DNA of 64,000 nucleotides from Microbacter sp049976245 (lineage in GTDB: Bacteria; Bacteroidota; Bacteroidia; Bacteroidales; Paludibacteraceae): NCBI GenBank assembly GCA_049976245.1, contig JBMFIQ010000005.1, positions 16,903 through 80,902 on the forward strand, in the 5' to 3' direction. Positions 27,253-36,305 of the stretch are shown here, one piece after another. The notes beneath the pieces were generated by a model, which saw nothing but the letters and a program-made list of their open reading frames with translations, ran no database searches and was not told the origin of the DNA. Numbering within the stretch: the first letter of the stretch is position 1; each line of letters begins with the position of its first letter. A program made the position numbers and the translations under genes.

Positions 27253-27867
27253 ATGAGTTTTGAAACATATCCATCTGCCCTATTGGAAAGTGCGGTGAAT
27301 GAAATGGCAAAACTTCCGGGAATTGGAAGAAAAACAGCTTTGCGTTTAGTACTTCATTTGCTTCGGCAACCTGACGCAGAAGTTGATATATTGGGGAACA
27401 CACTCTTGCGATTGAAGCATGACATTCATTATTGCCGACAATGTCACAACATTTCAGACACGGAACTCTGCTCCATTTGTGCCGATCCTAAAAGAGACTC
27501 AACCATCATTTGTGTGGTCGAAAATGTCAAAGACGTTATTTCCATCGAAAACACCCACCAATACAACGGTTTATATCATGTGTTGGGAGGCATCATTTCT
27601 CCCATGGAAGGCATTGGCCCCAACGAGCTGCAAATTGAAAGTTTAATCGTTAGAAGTCATGAAGAAAAGATTAAAGAAATTTTCTTAGCGCTAAGTCCAA
27701 CAATGGAAGGTGACACCACCTCTTACTACATCTATAAAAAACTGTCGTCATTACCGGTTAAAATCACCACCATTGCACGAGGCATCGCCATTGGGAATGA
27801 TTTAGAATATGCTGATGAAGTGACTTTGGGACGATCCATCATCAACCGGACTCCATTTAATCAATGA
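27253..27867 (+). CDS. recR: Recombination mediator protein RecR
   Basis: RecR works with RecO (and RecF) to load RecA on gapped DNA. The 204-residue protein has the N-terminal helix-hairpin-helix (LPGIGRKTALRLVLHLL), the four-cysteine zinc finger (CRQCHNISDTELCSIC), and a Toprim domain with VVENVKDVISIE, followed by the Walker-like GGIISPMEGIGP segment. Length is standard. It is transcribed alone on plus and its stop codon overlaps that of convergent engB by 7 bases. Confidence 0.96.
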   Translation: MSFETYPSALLESAVNEMAKLPGIGRKTALRLVLHLLRQPDAEVDILGNTLLRLKHDIHYCRQCHNISDTELCSICADPKRDSTIICVVENVKDVISIENTHQYNGLYHVLGGIISPMEGIGPNELQIESLIVRSHEEKIKEIFLALSPTMEGDTTSYYIYKKLSSLPVKITTIARGIAIGNDLEYADEVTLGRSIINRTPFNQ

Positions 27868-28469
27868 GCATTTTTCAACTGCTGATTGATGGATTCAATA
27901 TATTCCAAAATAGCATCTCTTCCTTCTCCTGTCTTGGACGAAGTTACAAAAATAGGCGGTAACGGATCCCAAGATTCGACTAATCGTTGTTCATAATCCT
28001 TTCTGTTATTTATCCATTGCGTTTTCGATAATTTATCGATTTTCGTAAAAATAATCGAAAAAGGAATTTGATGATTTCCAAGCCATTCAAAAAATTGTAA
28101 ATCAATATTTTGTGCTTCGATGCGGCTATCAATTAACACAAATAGATTCACCAACGGTTGGCGAAACAAAATGTATGATTCAATCATTTTCCTCAGTTTT
28201 TCTCGTTGAGTTAACCCTGTTCGAGCATAGCCATAACCAGGAAGATCAACAAGATACCACGCCTGATTGATTAAGAAATGATTGATCAACAAGGTTTTTC
28301 CCGGTTTACTTGAAATCAAGGCTAAGTTGTTGCGTTGGGTTAACATGTTGATCAACGATGATTTGCCAACATTTGAACGCCCAATGAATGCATATTCGGG
28401 CAATTGTGTTTCAGGACATAAACGAACATCCGAATTACTTTGGATAAATTCTGCAGAAGTGATCATCAT
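27861..28469 (-). CDS. engB: Ribosome biogenesis GTP-binding protein EngB/YsxC
   Basis: A 202-residue GTPase of the TrmE-Era-EngA-YihA-Septin class, needed for assembly of the large ribosomal subunit. G1 is GRSNVGKSSLIN, G3 is DLPGYGYA, G4 is TKID, and G5 is TSSKTG. Size and motifs are standard. It follows the acyltransferase gene by 12 bases on the minus strand and converges on recR with a 7-base overlap of the stop ends. Confidence 0.96.
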   Translation of the reverse strand: MMITSAEFIQSNSDVRLCPETQLPEYAFIGRSNVGKSSLINMLTQRNNLALISSKPGKTLLINHFLINQAWYLVDLPGYGYARTGLTQREKLRKMIESYILFRQPLVNLFVLIDSRIEAQNIDLQFFEWLGNHQIPFSIIFTKIDKLSKTQWINNRKDYEQRLVESWDPLPPIFVTSSKTGEGRDAILEYIESINQQLKNAH

Positions 28470-28481
28470 GTTGTAAAAAAA

Positions 28482-29039
28482 TTAAGCATTACCCGAAAAA
28501 AATCGATCTGAAAATTTACCTTCAAAATTTTTGTAAAACGATTGAATCAAAAGCAAATCAGCATCAACATTGCCTGTAGGAACAAATATTTGACCAATTC
28601 CCATTGTTTTTGTTTTGTAATCTATAAAAGCCAATGCGATAGGAACTTGAGCCTTTAAGGCAATGAAATAGAAGCCTTTCTTCCACTCTTTGGTGAATTT
28701 CCGAGTTCCTTCAGGGGCAATGGCTAAACGAAAAGAAGATTTGCGGCGAAACCATGCCGTCATGGTTTCAGTTAATGATGTTTTGTGTTTTCGATCAACC
28801 GGAATACCACCTAATCTATTCATTAACAATGACATAGGGAAATAAAACCATTCTTTTTTCATTAAAAAATGTGAATGCAAATTCAAAGCATACCCAAAGA
28901 GCAAGCCCCAAATAAAGTCCCAATTGCTGGTGTGCGGAGCCATACAAATGACACATTTTTCAGGAATAGCCATTTCATCAAGCCATTTCCATCCGTTGAT
29001 TCTTAAAATGATGCGACTGAAATGAATCATCATATTCAT
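28482..29039 (-). CDS. 1-acylglycerol-3-phosphate acyltransferase-like protein
   Basis: A PlsC-like acyltransferase of about 185 residues. The acceptor motif HX4D appears as HTSNWD (in CMAPHTSNWDF) and the phosphate-binding motif as APEGTRK. Such enzymes acylate lysophosphatidic acid or another lysolipid at the membrane. The open frame could start at 29063, but a -7 promoter element, TAACTTTG (29059-29052), overlaps that position, so a start at 29039 or at 29033/29030 (MMIHFSR) is more likely. It is shorter than classical PlsC and may be a paralogue with another acceptor. It is followed closely by engB. Confidence 0.83.
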   Translation of the reverse strand: MNMMIHFSRIILRINGWKWLDEMAIPEKCVICMAPHTSNWDFIWGLLFGYALNLHSHFLMKKEWFYFPMSLLMNRLGGIPVDRKHKTSLTETMTAWFRRKSSFRLAIAPEGTRKFTKEWKKGFYFIALKAQVPIALAFIDYKTKTMGIGQIFVPTGNVDADLLLIQSFYKNFEGKFSDRFFSGNA

Positions 29040-29283
29040 GGATTTTGAATGCAAAGTTAGCAAATTAAATATGAACCGCCTAACAAAACATAAATCGGGC
29101 CGGCAGAAACAAAAACAGGCTGAAAATAAACAAAATTTATTACCTTTGTGTTGTGCATTTTTAAGAAAGCATGGACTTGTTGTCTCTTTGTTTGAGACGT
29201 TGAGAGAGAATCAATCCAAGAAAAAAGTTCCATCGGACCTTTTACAAATAAATAATAGACAGATGATTATTTTACATTGAACG

Positions 29284-29979
29284 ATGAGCAAACCCTTGAA
29301 AAAAGTTTGGCATATTCTGCTGAAAATAGTACTCTTTTTCTTTCTGTTTTCAATCTTTTCAGTCATTGTCTATCGCTTTGTTCCGGTGTTTATTACTCCT
29401 TTAATGATTGTGCGCTCAGCCGACAAAATTATTCACGGGCAAAAGCCTGTTATTGACAAGAAATGGGTACCGCTTTCAAAAATTTCACCCAACATGGTTC
29501 AGGCTGTCGTTGCATCTGAAGACAATTTATTCATGGAACATTTTGGCTTTGATGAAAAAGCCATTGAAGAAGCCTTTGAACATAATGAAAGAAGCAAACG
29601 CATCCGTGGCGGAAGCACCATTTCGCAGCAAACCGCAAAGAATGTCTTTCTTCTACCCGATCGTTCGTATGTCAGAAAAGCCGTAGAAGCCTATTTTACG
29701 CTGTTGATAGAAACATTTTGGGGCAAAGAACGCATCATGGAAGTCTATTTAAATGTCATTGAAACAGGCGATGGCATGTATGGAGTAGAAGTAGCGGCAG
29801 AACGTTATTTTCATTGTCATGCTTCTCAGTTAACCCGTCCTCAGGCTGTTTTAATAGCAGTGGCATTGCCCAATCCCAGACGATTTGATCCTGCTCATCC
29901 TTCATCTTATTTATTGAAAAGAGAGGCTAAAATATTAAACTTGATGAACAAAATTCCGAAAGTATCATTTGAAAAATAA
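29284..29979 (+). CDS. mtgA: Monofunctional peptidoglycan glycosyltransferase
   Basis: A family 51 glycosyltransferase that polymerises lipid II into glycan strands without a transpeptidase domain. The 231-residue protein has one N-terminal membrane helix (about 10-32) and the family motifs ASEDNLFMEHFGFD (catalytic Glu), RGGSTISQQTAKN, KERIMEVYLNVIETG, and GVEVAAERYF. Length is typical for MtgA. A TACCTTTG -7 element lies upstream at 29141-29148. It is followed 5 bases later by lipB, so the two are likely cotranscribed. Confidence 0.95.
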   Translation: MSKPLKKVWHILLKIVLFFFLFSIFSVIVYRFVPVFITPLMIVRSADKIIHGQKPVIDKKWVPLSKISPNMVQAVVASEDNLFMEHFGFDEKAIEEAFEHNERSKRIRGGSTISQQTAKNVFLLPDRSYVRKAVEAYFTLLIETFWGKERIMEVYLNVIETGDGMYGVEVAAERYFHCHASQLTRPQAVLIAVALPNPRRFDPAHPSSYLLKREAKILNLMNKIPKVSFEK

Positions 29980-29984
29980 TTCGT

Positions 29985-30674
29985 ATGCATTCACAACCAA
30001 CCCTCGATATCATTGACTGGGATCTGATTTCCTACAAAACGGCATGGGAGCGTCAGGAAGAGTTATTTAACAAAACAATTGAACAAAAATTACACGGATT
30101 GCCAACTTCCAATGTATTGATTTTTTGTCAACATCCACATGTTTTTACCTTAGGAAAACATGGAGAAGCACAAAATTTGTTGATCAATCCTTCAGTATTA
30201 TCATCCATTCAGGCCGAATATTTTCAAACCGATCGTGGTGGAGACATCACATATCACGGACCGGGACAATTGGTCGGTTATCCGATTTTTGATTTAGATT
30301 CCTTTCAACTTGGACTTAAACCGTTTATTTTCAAGATGGAAGAGGCAATCATTGACGTTTTGTCACAATATGACATCAAAGCTGAACGAATGCCCAAAGC
30401 AACAGGGGTTTGGATTGATACGGACAAACCCGACAGAAGCAGAAAAATATGTGCCATTGGCGTGAAAAGCAGTCATTTTGTAACAATGCACGGATTTGCA
30501 TTAAACGTTTCGACTGACCTGAATTACTTTTCCTACATTCATCCCTGTGGATTTGTCGATAAAGGCGTTACTTCAATGGAAAAAGAAATTGGCGAAAAAA
30601 TTCCCATGGAAGATGTTAAATTAAAAATCGCATCTTCTTTTAGAAAATATTTTGTGCATCATTCCGTTCTTTAA
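29985..30674 (+). CDS. lipB: Octanoyltransferase LipB
   Basis: LipB moves octanoyl groups from acyl carrier protein to lipoate-dependent enzymes. The 229-residue protein has the substrate loop DRGGDITYHGPGQLVGYP and the catalytic Lys and Cys in KICAIGVKSS and HPCGFVDKGVTSM. Length and motif order are standard. lipA is not seen nearby. It follows mtgA closely; after it comes a 209-base gap before porQ. Confidence 0.95.
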   Translation: MHSQPTLDIIDWDLISYKTAWERQEELFNKTIEQKLHGLPTSNVLIFCQHPHVFTLGKHGEAQNLLINPSVLSSIQAEYFQTDRGGDITYHGPGQLVGYPIFDLDSFQLGLKPFIFKMEEAIIDVLSQYDIKAERMPKATGVWIDTDKPDRSRKICAIGVKSSHFVTMHGFALNVSTDLNYFSYIHPCGFVDKGVTSMEKEIGEKIPMEDVKLKIASSFRKYFVHHSVL

Positions 30675-30792
30675 TCATTCTGTGCTTCATTGAGAAGCAT
30701 GACGAGAAGAGCTTTGGGGTTTGCATGATTGTTTCATTTCGCTGCACATACCACAAAAAGTTCGCTGTTTTGATTGAATCACTCTTCATTGT

Positions 30793-30879
30793 ATGAAACA
30801 TGCCATAAAAACGCTTATGCTCAAGAGAATGACTGTTTGGCGAGTTTCATACATCCATAGCGTTAAAAAATTAAAATAG
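30793..30879 (+). CDS. Possible 28-residue basic small open frame upstream of porQ
   Basis: An ATG at 30793 opens a 28-codon frame ending in TAG, 4 bases before the porQ start; the peptide is basic (MKHAIKTLMLKRMTVWR then SVKKLK). Part of the frame coincides with a perfect 10-bp inverted repeat (TGTATGAAAC at 30790-30799, GTTTCATACA at 30844-30853). There is no homology evidence, so it may be a leader peptide or chance. Low confidence. Confidence 0.2.
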   Translation: MKHAIKTLMLKRMTVWRVSYIHSVKKLK

Positions 30880-30883
30880 ACGT

Positions 30884-31906
30884 ATGAAAAACAAACGCTT
30901 TGTTCTTATTTCTCTCATTTTATTCACGTTATGGCACTTGAAGGCTCAAACGGGAAACGCAGTGTATTCCTTTCTTGATCTTCCGGCATCGGCTCATCTC
31001 GCTGCCATGGGAGGTACCAATGTTTCATTATCCAACATGGATGTCAATTTCGCCTTCAACAATCCGGCTTTGCTAAATCAAGACACCAAAAATACTCTGG
31101 GATTGAATTACACCTCCTATTTGGCAGGCATTGGTTTTGGATCAGCCATCTACGGATTTAATATGGGAGAACAAAACTTTTGGGCTATTGGCATTCGTTT
31201 TGTCAATTATGGTCAATTTCAGGCCTATTCAGAAGTAAATCAATCACAAGGAACATTTACCGCTCAAGATTATGCCTTAAACGTTATTTATGCTCGTCAA
31301 TTGAATGATCAGTGGAACATTGGCATTGCATTTCAACCTATTTATTCACATTATGATGTTTACAGCAGTTTGGGATTGTCTTCCAATGTGGGCATTCATT
31401 TTCATGACGACAACAGTTTGATTGCTTTTGGTGTTGTGGCCAAAAATATCGGTACCCAAATCACATCGTTTGATGCCGTGAACGGCTCTTCGACAAAAGA
31501 AGCGCTGCCCTTCGTAATTGAATGCGGTTTCACCAAGAAGTTTGAACATGCTCCCATTCAATTCACTTTAACAGGAACCAACCTACAAAAATGGAATTTA
31601 AATTATTCGTCAAACACCATGAATGTAAGTACAAAAGTATCATTCGCGAATATGTTGATGCGTCATTTACTTTTTGCGGTCGATTTGGTGCCTAATGACC
31701 ATTTCTATTTGTCTTTCTCCTACAATAACCGCAGAGCCAATGAATTAAACATTGCCAATACCCGTTCTCTGTCGGGCTTTTCAGGAGGGATCGGATTCAA
31801 CATTTCGCATGTTCAAATTGGTTTTGCCGTTGCTGAATATCAAATCGGAAATTTAACTTATCATTTTTCACTCTCCACCCATTTGAGTAATTTTGGAATT
31901 CAATAA
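30884..31906 (+). CDS. porQ: Type IX secretion system protein PorQ
   Basis: A 340-residue outer-membrane-type protein with a signal peptide (MKNKRFVLISLILFTLWHL) and the PorQ/PorV-like beginning AVYSFLDLPASAHLAAMGG followed by NNPALL, matching PorP/PorV-like beta-barrel proteins. PorQ is a component of the outer-membrane side of the type IX secretion system found in Bacteroidetes. The remainder reads as alternating hydrophobic strands, as expected of a beta barrel. It is followed by cmk, with 19 bases between, an arrangement I believe recurs in the phylum. The other por/gld genes are not in the window. Confidence 0.88.
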   Translation: MKNKRFVLISLILFTLWHLKAQTGNAVYSFLDLPASAHLAAMGGTNVSLSNMDVNFAFNNPALLNQDTKNTLGLNYTSYLAGIGFGSAIYGFNMGEQNFWAIGIRFVNYGQFQAYSEVNQSQGTFTAQDYALNVIYARQLNDQWNIGIAFQPIYSHYDVYSSLGLSSNVGIHFHDDNSLIAFGVVAKNIGTQITSFDAVNGSSTKEALPFVIECGFTKKFEHAPIQFTLTGTNLQKWNLNYSSNTMNVSTKVSFANMLMRHLLFAVDLVPNDHFYLSFSYNNRRANELNIANTRSLSGFSGGIGFNISHVQIGFAVAEYQIGNLTYHFSLSTHLSNFGIQ

Positions 31907-31925
31907 ACGTTTATTTTCAATATTC

Positions 31926-32648
31926 ATGTCAAACTTAAAAAAAATCATTGTTGCCATTGATGGATATTCTTCATGCGGAAAAAGTACCATTGCCAAAGAA
32001 TTGGCCAAAAAAGTAGGTTACATCTATGTGGACAGCGGCGCAATGTACAGAGCAGTTGCTTTATATTGTATTGAAAATCATATTATTAAAAACAACGAAG
32101 TGGATATTGAAAAATTAAAAACTCAATTACCTTTACTGCAAATTGAATTTCGAACCAACACAGACGATGGCACATCACAAACATATCTCAACGGGCAAAA
32201 TGTAGAACAAAAAATTCGTTCGCTTCAGGTGGCTGAAACTGCCAGTCAAATCAGCACCATTCCTTTTGTTCGCCAAGCAATGGTAAATCTTCAACAACAA
32301 CTCGGGCAATCAAAGGGCATCGTGATGGACGGTCGTGATATCGGGACGGTTGTTTTTCCCGATGCAGAGTTAAAAATTTTTGTAACGGCTTCTCCTTCCA
32401 TCAGGGCAGAACGACGTTTCAACGAATTGAAAGCGCTTCGTAAATCCATCACTTTGGACGAAGTGATGAAAAACGTAGAAGAGAGAGATCTTCGAGATAC
32501 TCATCGGACTATCAGTCCATTGCAAAAAGCAGACGATGCAATTATTCTCGATAACAGCAACATGACAAAGGATGAACAGATGCAATGGGTTCTCAATGCT
32601 TTTGAAAAAGCCTTGAAAAATCACCATCAAACAACAAGTCCAACCTAA
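31926..32648 (+). CDS. cmk: Cytidylate kinase
   Basis: CMP/dCMP kinase of the nucleoside monophosphate kinase fold. The 240-residue protein has the P-loop DGYSSCGKSTIAK at the N-terminus, DSGAMYRAV, and the phosphate-binding DGRDIGTVVFP. The open frame begins upstream at 31893, but ATG 31926 (MSNLKKIIVAIDGYSSCGK) starts at the usual distance before the P-loop and does not overlap porQ. It is the last plus-strand gene before a convergent minus-strand block. Confidence 0.94.
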   Translation: MSNLKKIIVAIDGYSSCGKSTIAKELAKKVGYIYVDSGAMYRAVALYCIENHIIKNNEVDIEKLKTQLPLLQIEFRTNTDDGTSQTYLNGQNVEQKIRSLQVAETASQISTIPFVRQAMVNLQQQLGQSKGIVMDGRDIGTVVFPDAELKIFVTASPSIRAERRFNELKALRKSITLDEVMKNVEERDLRDTHRTISPLQKADDAIILDNSNMTKDEQMQWVLNAFEKALKNHHQTTSPT

Positions 32649-32659
32649 TTGCAAACATC

Positions 32660-32681
32660 CATTGACTCGGCTAAGTCAATG
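32660..32681. terminator. Terminator-like hairpin between cmk and the solute-binding gene
   Basis: A perfect 8-bp inverted repeat (CATTGACT, 6-base loop, AGTCAATG) lies just past the cmk stop and covers the stop of the convergent gene. The T-tract after it is weak on plus and absent on minus, so this is a tentative terminator. Confidence 0.4.
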
Positions 32682-33500
32682 ATAATATTTGTTGTACAAT
32701 TGATGAAATGCATTCGATTTTTCAAATGTTACCAACCATTGATTGATTAACGAATCAAGTTTTGGAGTTTGTGGATTTAACCCCCACCCTTGTAATTGTG
32801 AGAAGCCCATTGGAAGCGACACATCAATGTTCGTAAAACGTTTTGCAAAAAATTTCGCCACTCGTTCATCTGCAATCGTGTACGGAATGGATCCTTTAGC
32901 AACCAATAAAATTAATTCTTCCGGATCGTACACACGCATTTGATTGATGTAAATCGTATCGCTCATTTCATGAGCTAAATGCCTGATCAATTGAATATAA
33001 TAAGAATTTTGAGGCACTGAAATCTGTTTTTCTTTCAAATCCAATTGATTAGTAATCAGATTATTGTCTTTTAAATTTTTATGCTGAACAAGAACCGCTC
33101 TTGAAGTAAATATGGGATAAGAAATCAAAATTGATTTTTTAGTTTCCGAGGTCAATGGAATGTTTTGAGCAATCAAATCCACTTTTCCATCCAAAAGTTC
33201 TTGAATGGCCTCTTGAAAAGATTGAACACGAATAAATTTAGGTTTTACATGTAAAGCACTATCACATAAATATTTGACTAATTCATACTGAAAACCGGCC
33301 AATGAGTCTCCACGATACATGTAATCGATCTGATTCATGTTGATGGCTACACGAAGTTCTTTTTTTGCCCTGATTTCGTTCAAATCTCTCACGCCAAATG
33401 AAAGCGGGAACATATAAATCATCAAAAAGCCTACGCTCAAAATCAGCGCATCTAAAATGAGCAACCTGCGTTCAATATTTTTTACCGAGAACCCTTTCAT
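32676..33500 (-). CDS. Membrane-anchored family 3 solute-binding domain protein (MltF-like sensor domain)
   Basis: A 274-residue protein with an N-terminal membrane segment (about residues 12-36) and a periplasmic bacterial family 3 solute-binding domain: LRVAINMNQIDYMYRGDSLAGFQYELVKYL (broken as LRVAINMNQIDY and GFQYELVKYL), VDLIAQNIPLT, and a C-terminal lobe. Such domains bind amino acids or, in MltF, peptidoglycan fragments and control a lytic transglycosylase domain. No transglycosylase domain follows here, so it is a stand-alone binding unit. It starts 3 bases after parC, so the two are cotranscribed. Its ligand and partner are unknown. Confidence 0.78.
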   Translation of the reverse strand: MKGFSVKNIERRLLILDALILSVGFLMIYMFPLSFGVRDLNEIRAKKELRVAINMNQIDYMYRGDSLAGFQYELVKYLCDSALHVKPKFIRVQSFQEAIQELLDGKVDLIAQNIPLTSETKKSILISYPIFTSRAVLVQHKNLKDNNLITNQLDLKEKQISVPQNSYYIQLIRHLAHEMSDTIYINQMRVYDPEELILLVAKGSIPYTIADERVAKFFAKRFTNIDVSLPMGFSQLQGWGLNPQTPKLDSLINQWLVTFEKSNAFHQLYNKYYH

Positions 33501-33503
33501 TGT

Positions 33504-36272
33504 CTAAAAAAGAGATGTTTGCCCCACTATATCGTCCAATGTCAGTTTTTTGTTCGTAGTTTCCTGTTCTGGACTTTCCGTATTTTCAATCACAGCATCA
33601 TTCAGTTCTGTTGATTCTTCATTGACATCCATATCGTCGATCAATTCTTCGTCGTTCGATGGCTCATTGAAATCATCAAATTCACTATTCATCGTTTTAG
33701 GTTCAAGTTCTTTGATTCCTATCAAAACATTATTGATCAATCGTTTGCCTCTTGCCTTGCAACTTTTTACTCCAACAAATTCATCAGCATCAATCACAAT
33801 GGGTTCTTTATCTTTTTGTTCGCCTTCCAACTGCAGTTCAAAACGAGGAAATTCTTCACCGGACAAGTGAATCAAATATGAAGAGGCATTTTCACCCAAA
33901 AGGGAAACGGGTTTAGAAGTCGGTTCAAGCGTAAAACGCTTGAGATAAGGAAATCCCTGATCGGCGTCAAAAAAGACAAGAGACCAGATTTTATCTTTGT
34001 CAAACTGTTCAATCACCAAAATATCAGGATTAAAATGATTGCTCAAATCGATGTTGGTCGTATAATATTCTCCATTCTTTGAAATGACTAAAATAAGACT
34101 ATCGCTCTGAAATTCACCAAGATATTCACCACGTTGATCATAATTCAATCGTAAAACATCGTGATCGAACCAGACGTCACGACCACCCAAAGTAGAAGCA
34201 CCTTTTTGTTTTAATTGTACTTTCAGAATGTCATTTTTGGTCAACAGGTTACCAATGGATTGACGTCCTTTGATTGCAATGTCACTAAAGTCTTTTTCAA
34301 AGACCAAATTTTTAAGACGTGGTTTGGGTTTCAAGGCAACTCGAATCACTTCAGCTTCTCCATTTGGGTTCGCACTAAAATAGAGAATCCTTGAATTTTC
34401 TTTTCCTTGCGTCAAATCATATTCCTTATCCCGAGTGACTCCAACCACGGCAAAACGCTTCATGTAGTTAGCTCCACCCCGACCGTTTCGATAAACAACA
34501 TTGTAAATGGTCCTTTTATCGTTTTTCTTGAAAAGAGAAATAAATAAGATATTCTTGCCAACAAATAACTTGTCGGCCACCCGAACCACTTTAAATCGTC
34601 CGTCTTTGAAAAAGATGATCACATCGTCCATATCAGAACAATTACATAAATAAGTATCTTTTTTAAGCCCGGTTCCGATGAATCCTTCGTCGTAATTCAC
34701 ATAAAGTTTTTCGTTAGCTTCGACCACTTTGGCGGCTTCAATGGTTTCAAAATTTCTAATTTCGGTGTGTCGTTGATGATGGCTACCATATTTATCTTTG
34801 AGCATCTGATACCATTCAATGGTATATGGCACAAGATTATTTATATGATATTCAATGTTTTGTAACCTTTTTTGGATAGCCAGCATTTCTTCCTCCGCTT
34901 TTTCGACGCTGAATTTCAAAAAACGTTTTGTTTTGATTTCCAACAGACGCACCACATCATCGTTTGTGACTTCACGAACAAAAGAAGCTGAAAAAGGAAG
35001 CAACCGATTGATAACGTGTTGAATTGCTTCATTCAACGTGAGGCTTTCCTCGAAAGCTTGATCTTTGTAAATGCGTTCCTGAATAAAAATCATTTCCAAC
35101 GAAGCAAAATGCAACGCTTCCAGCAATTCGGCTCGTTCAATTTCCAACTCCTGTTTTAGCAGTTCCTTAGTGTGATTTACACTATTAATCAATAGTTTAC
35201 TTACAGTAATGAAGTGAGGCTTATCGTCCTCAATGACACAACAGTTAGGCGAAATGCTTCGTTCACATTCGGTGAAAGCATAGAGCGCATCGATGGTTTT
35301 ATCCGACGAAACACCCGGCTGCAAATAAATCACGATTTCTGCTTTTTGAGCAGTATTGTCATCAACTTTCCGAATTTTTATTTTGCCTTTATCATTGGCT
35401 TTGAGGATCGATTCAATCAATTTTCCCGTGTTGGTACCAAAAGGAATTTCGGTAATGACCAAAGTTTTATTGTCAACTTTTTGAATTTTGGCACGAACTC
35501 TGACATTTCCGCCTCTTTCTCCGTCGTTATAACGTGAAACATCTACATAACCACCTGTTTGAAAATCAGGATACAATGTAAAAGGTTCATTGTTTAAATA
35601 AGCAATGGCAGCATCAATGATTTCATTGAAATTGTGAGGCAAAATTTTCACATTCAACCCCACGGCAATCCCTTCAACACCTTGAGCCAACAACAAAGGA
35701 AATTTAGCCGGCAACGAAACCGGTTCTTTATTACGTCCGTCATAAGACAATTTCCAAATGGTTGTTTTGGGATTGAACAAGACATCGAGCGCAAATTTTG
35801 AAAGTCGTGCTTCAATGTATCGTGGAGCCGCAGCTCCATCACCAGTTAAAATATTTCCCCAATTTCCCTGACAATCAATCAGTAAGTCCTTTTGACCCAA
35901 TTGCACCAAGGCGTCTCCGATGGAGGCATCACCGTGAGGATGAAACTGCATGGTATGCCCCACAATGTTTGCTACCTTGTTGTAACGCCCGTCATCCATT
36001 CGTTTCATTGAATGGAGAATGCGTCGTTGAACCGGTTTCAAGCCATCGTAAATATGCGGAACAGCGCGTTCTAAAATGACATAAGAAGCATAATCAAGAA
36101 ACCAGCTTTGATACATCCCCGAAAGATGATGTTTTACGGCATCGTCACTCAAATCGGGAATGGCATATTCCACATGGCCGGTTTTTAACAAATCCGAATC
36201 ATTCAAGTCATCCGATTTATTATTTAAATCTTTGTCATCAATCTCATCAGAAAAAATATCTTCGTTTTCCAT
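33504..36272 (-). CDS. parC: DNA topoisomerase IV subunit A
   Basis: ParC-type subunit that decatenates daughter chromosomes with ParE. The 922-residue protein has acidic N- and C-terminal extensions, the breakage-reunion domain with catalytic Tyr152 (AAAPRYIEARL), the FHPHGDASIGDALVQLGQ quinolone region, and a C-terminal domain lacking a clear GyrA box. Residue 116 is Ala where E. coli ParC has Ser80, and 120 is Asp where E. coli has Glu84. It is divergent from the 837-residue gyrA product in this window. parE is not adjacent. It follows the lipid kinase gene (33 bases) and is followed by the solute-binding gene (3 bases). Confidence 0.93.
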   Translation of the reverse strand: MENEDIFSDEIDDKDLNNKSDDLNDSDLLKTGHVEYAIPDLSDDAVKHHLSGMYQSWFLDYASYVILERAVPHIYDGLKPVQRRILHSMKRMDDGRYNKVANIVGHTMQFHPHGDASIGDALVQLGQKDLLIDCQGNWGNILTGDGAAAPRYIEARLSKFALDVLFNPKTTIWKLSYDGRNKEPVSLPAKFPLLLAQGVEGIAVGLNVKILPHNFNEIIDAAIAYLNNEPFTLYPDFQTGGYVDVSRYNDGERGGNVRVRAKIQKVDNKTLVITEIPFGTNTGKLIESILKANDKGKIKIRKVDDNTAQKAEIVIYLQPGVSSDKTIDALYAFTECERSISPNCCVIEDDKPHFITVSKLLINSVNHTKELLKQELEIERAELLEALHFASLEMIFIQERIYKDQAFEESLTLNEAIQHVINRLLPFSASFVREVTNDDVVRLLEIKTKRFLKFSVEKAEEEMLAIQKRLQNIEYHINNLVPYTIEWYQMLKDKYGSHHQRHTEIRNFETIEAAKVVEANEKLYVNYDEGFIGTGLKKDTYLCNCSDMDDVIIFFKDGRFKVVRVADKLFVGKNILFISLFKKNDKRTIYNVVYRNGRGGANYMKRFAVVGVTRDKEYDLTQGKENSRILYFSANPNGEAEVIRVALKPKPRLKNLVFEKDFSDIAIKGRQSIGNLLTKNDILKVQLKQKGASTLGGRDVWFDHDVLRLNYDQRGEYLGEFQSDSLILVISKNGEYYTTNIDLSNHFNPDILVIEQFDKDKIWSLVFFDADQGFPYLKRFTLEPTSKPVSLLGENASSYLIHLSGEEFPRFELQLEGEQKDKEPIVIDADEFVGVKSCKARGKRLINNVLIGIKELEPKTMNSEFDDFNEPSNDEELIDDMDVNEESTELNDAVIENTESPEQETTNKKLTLDDIVGQTSLF

Positions 36273-36305
36273 TATTTAAATCCTTATTCACTTGACAAAT
36301 TCACA

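Noticed and set aside
29038..29280. 80-codon plus frame before mtgA
   Set aside because: It crosses the minus-strand acyltransferase promoter and has no domain; the region is better read as a promoter gap.
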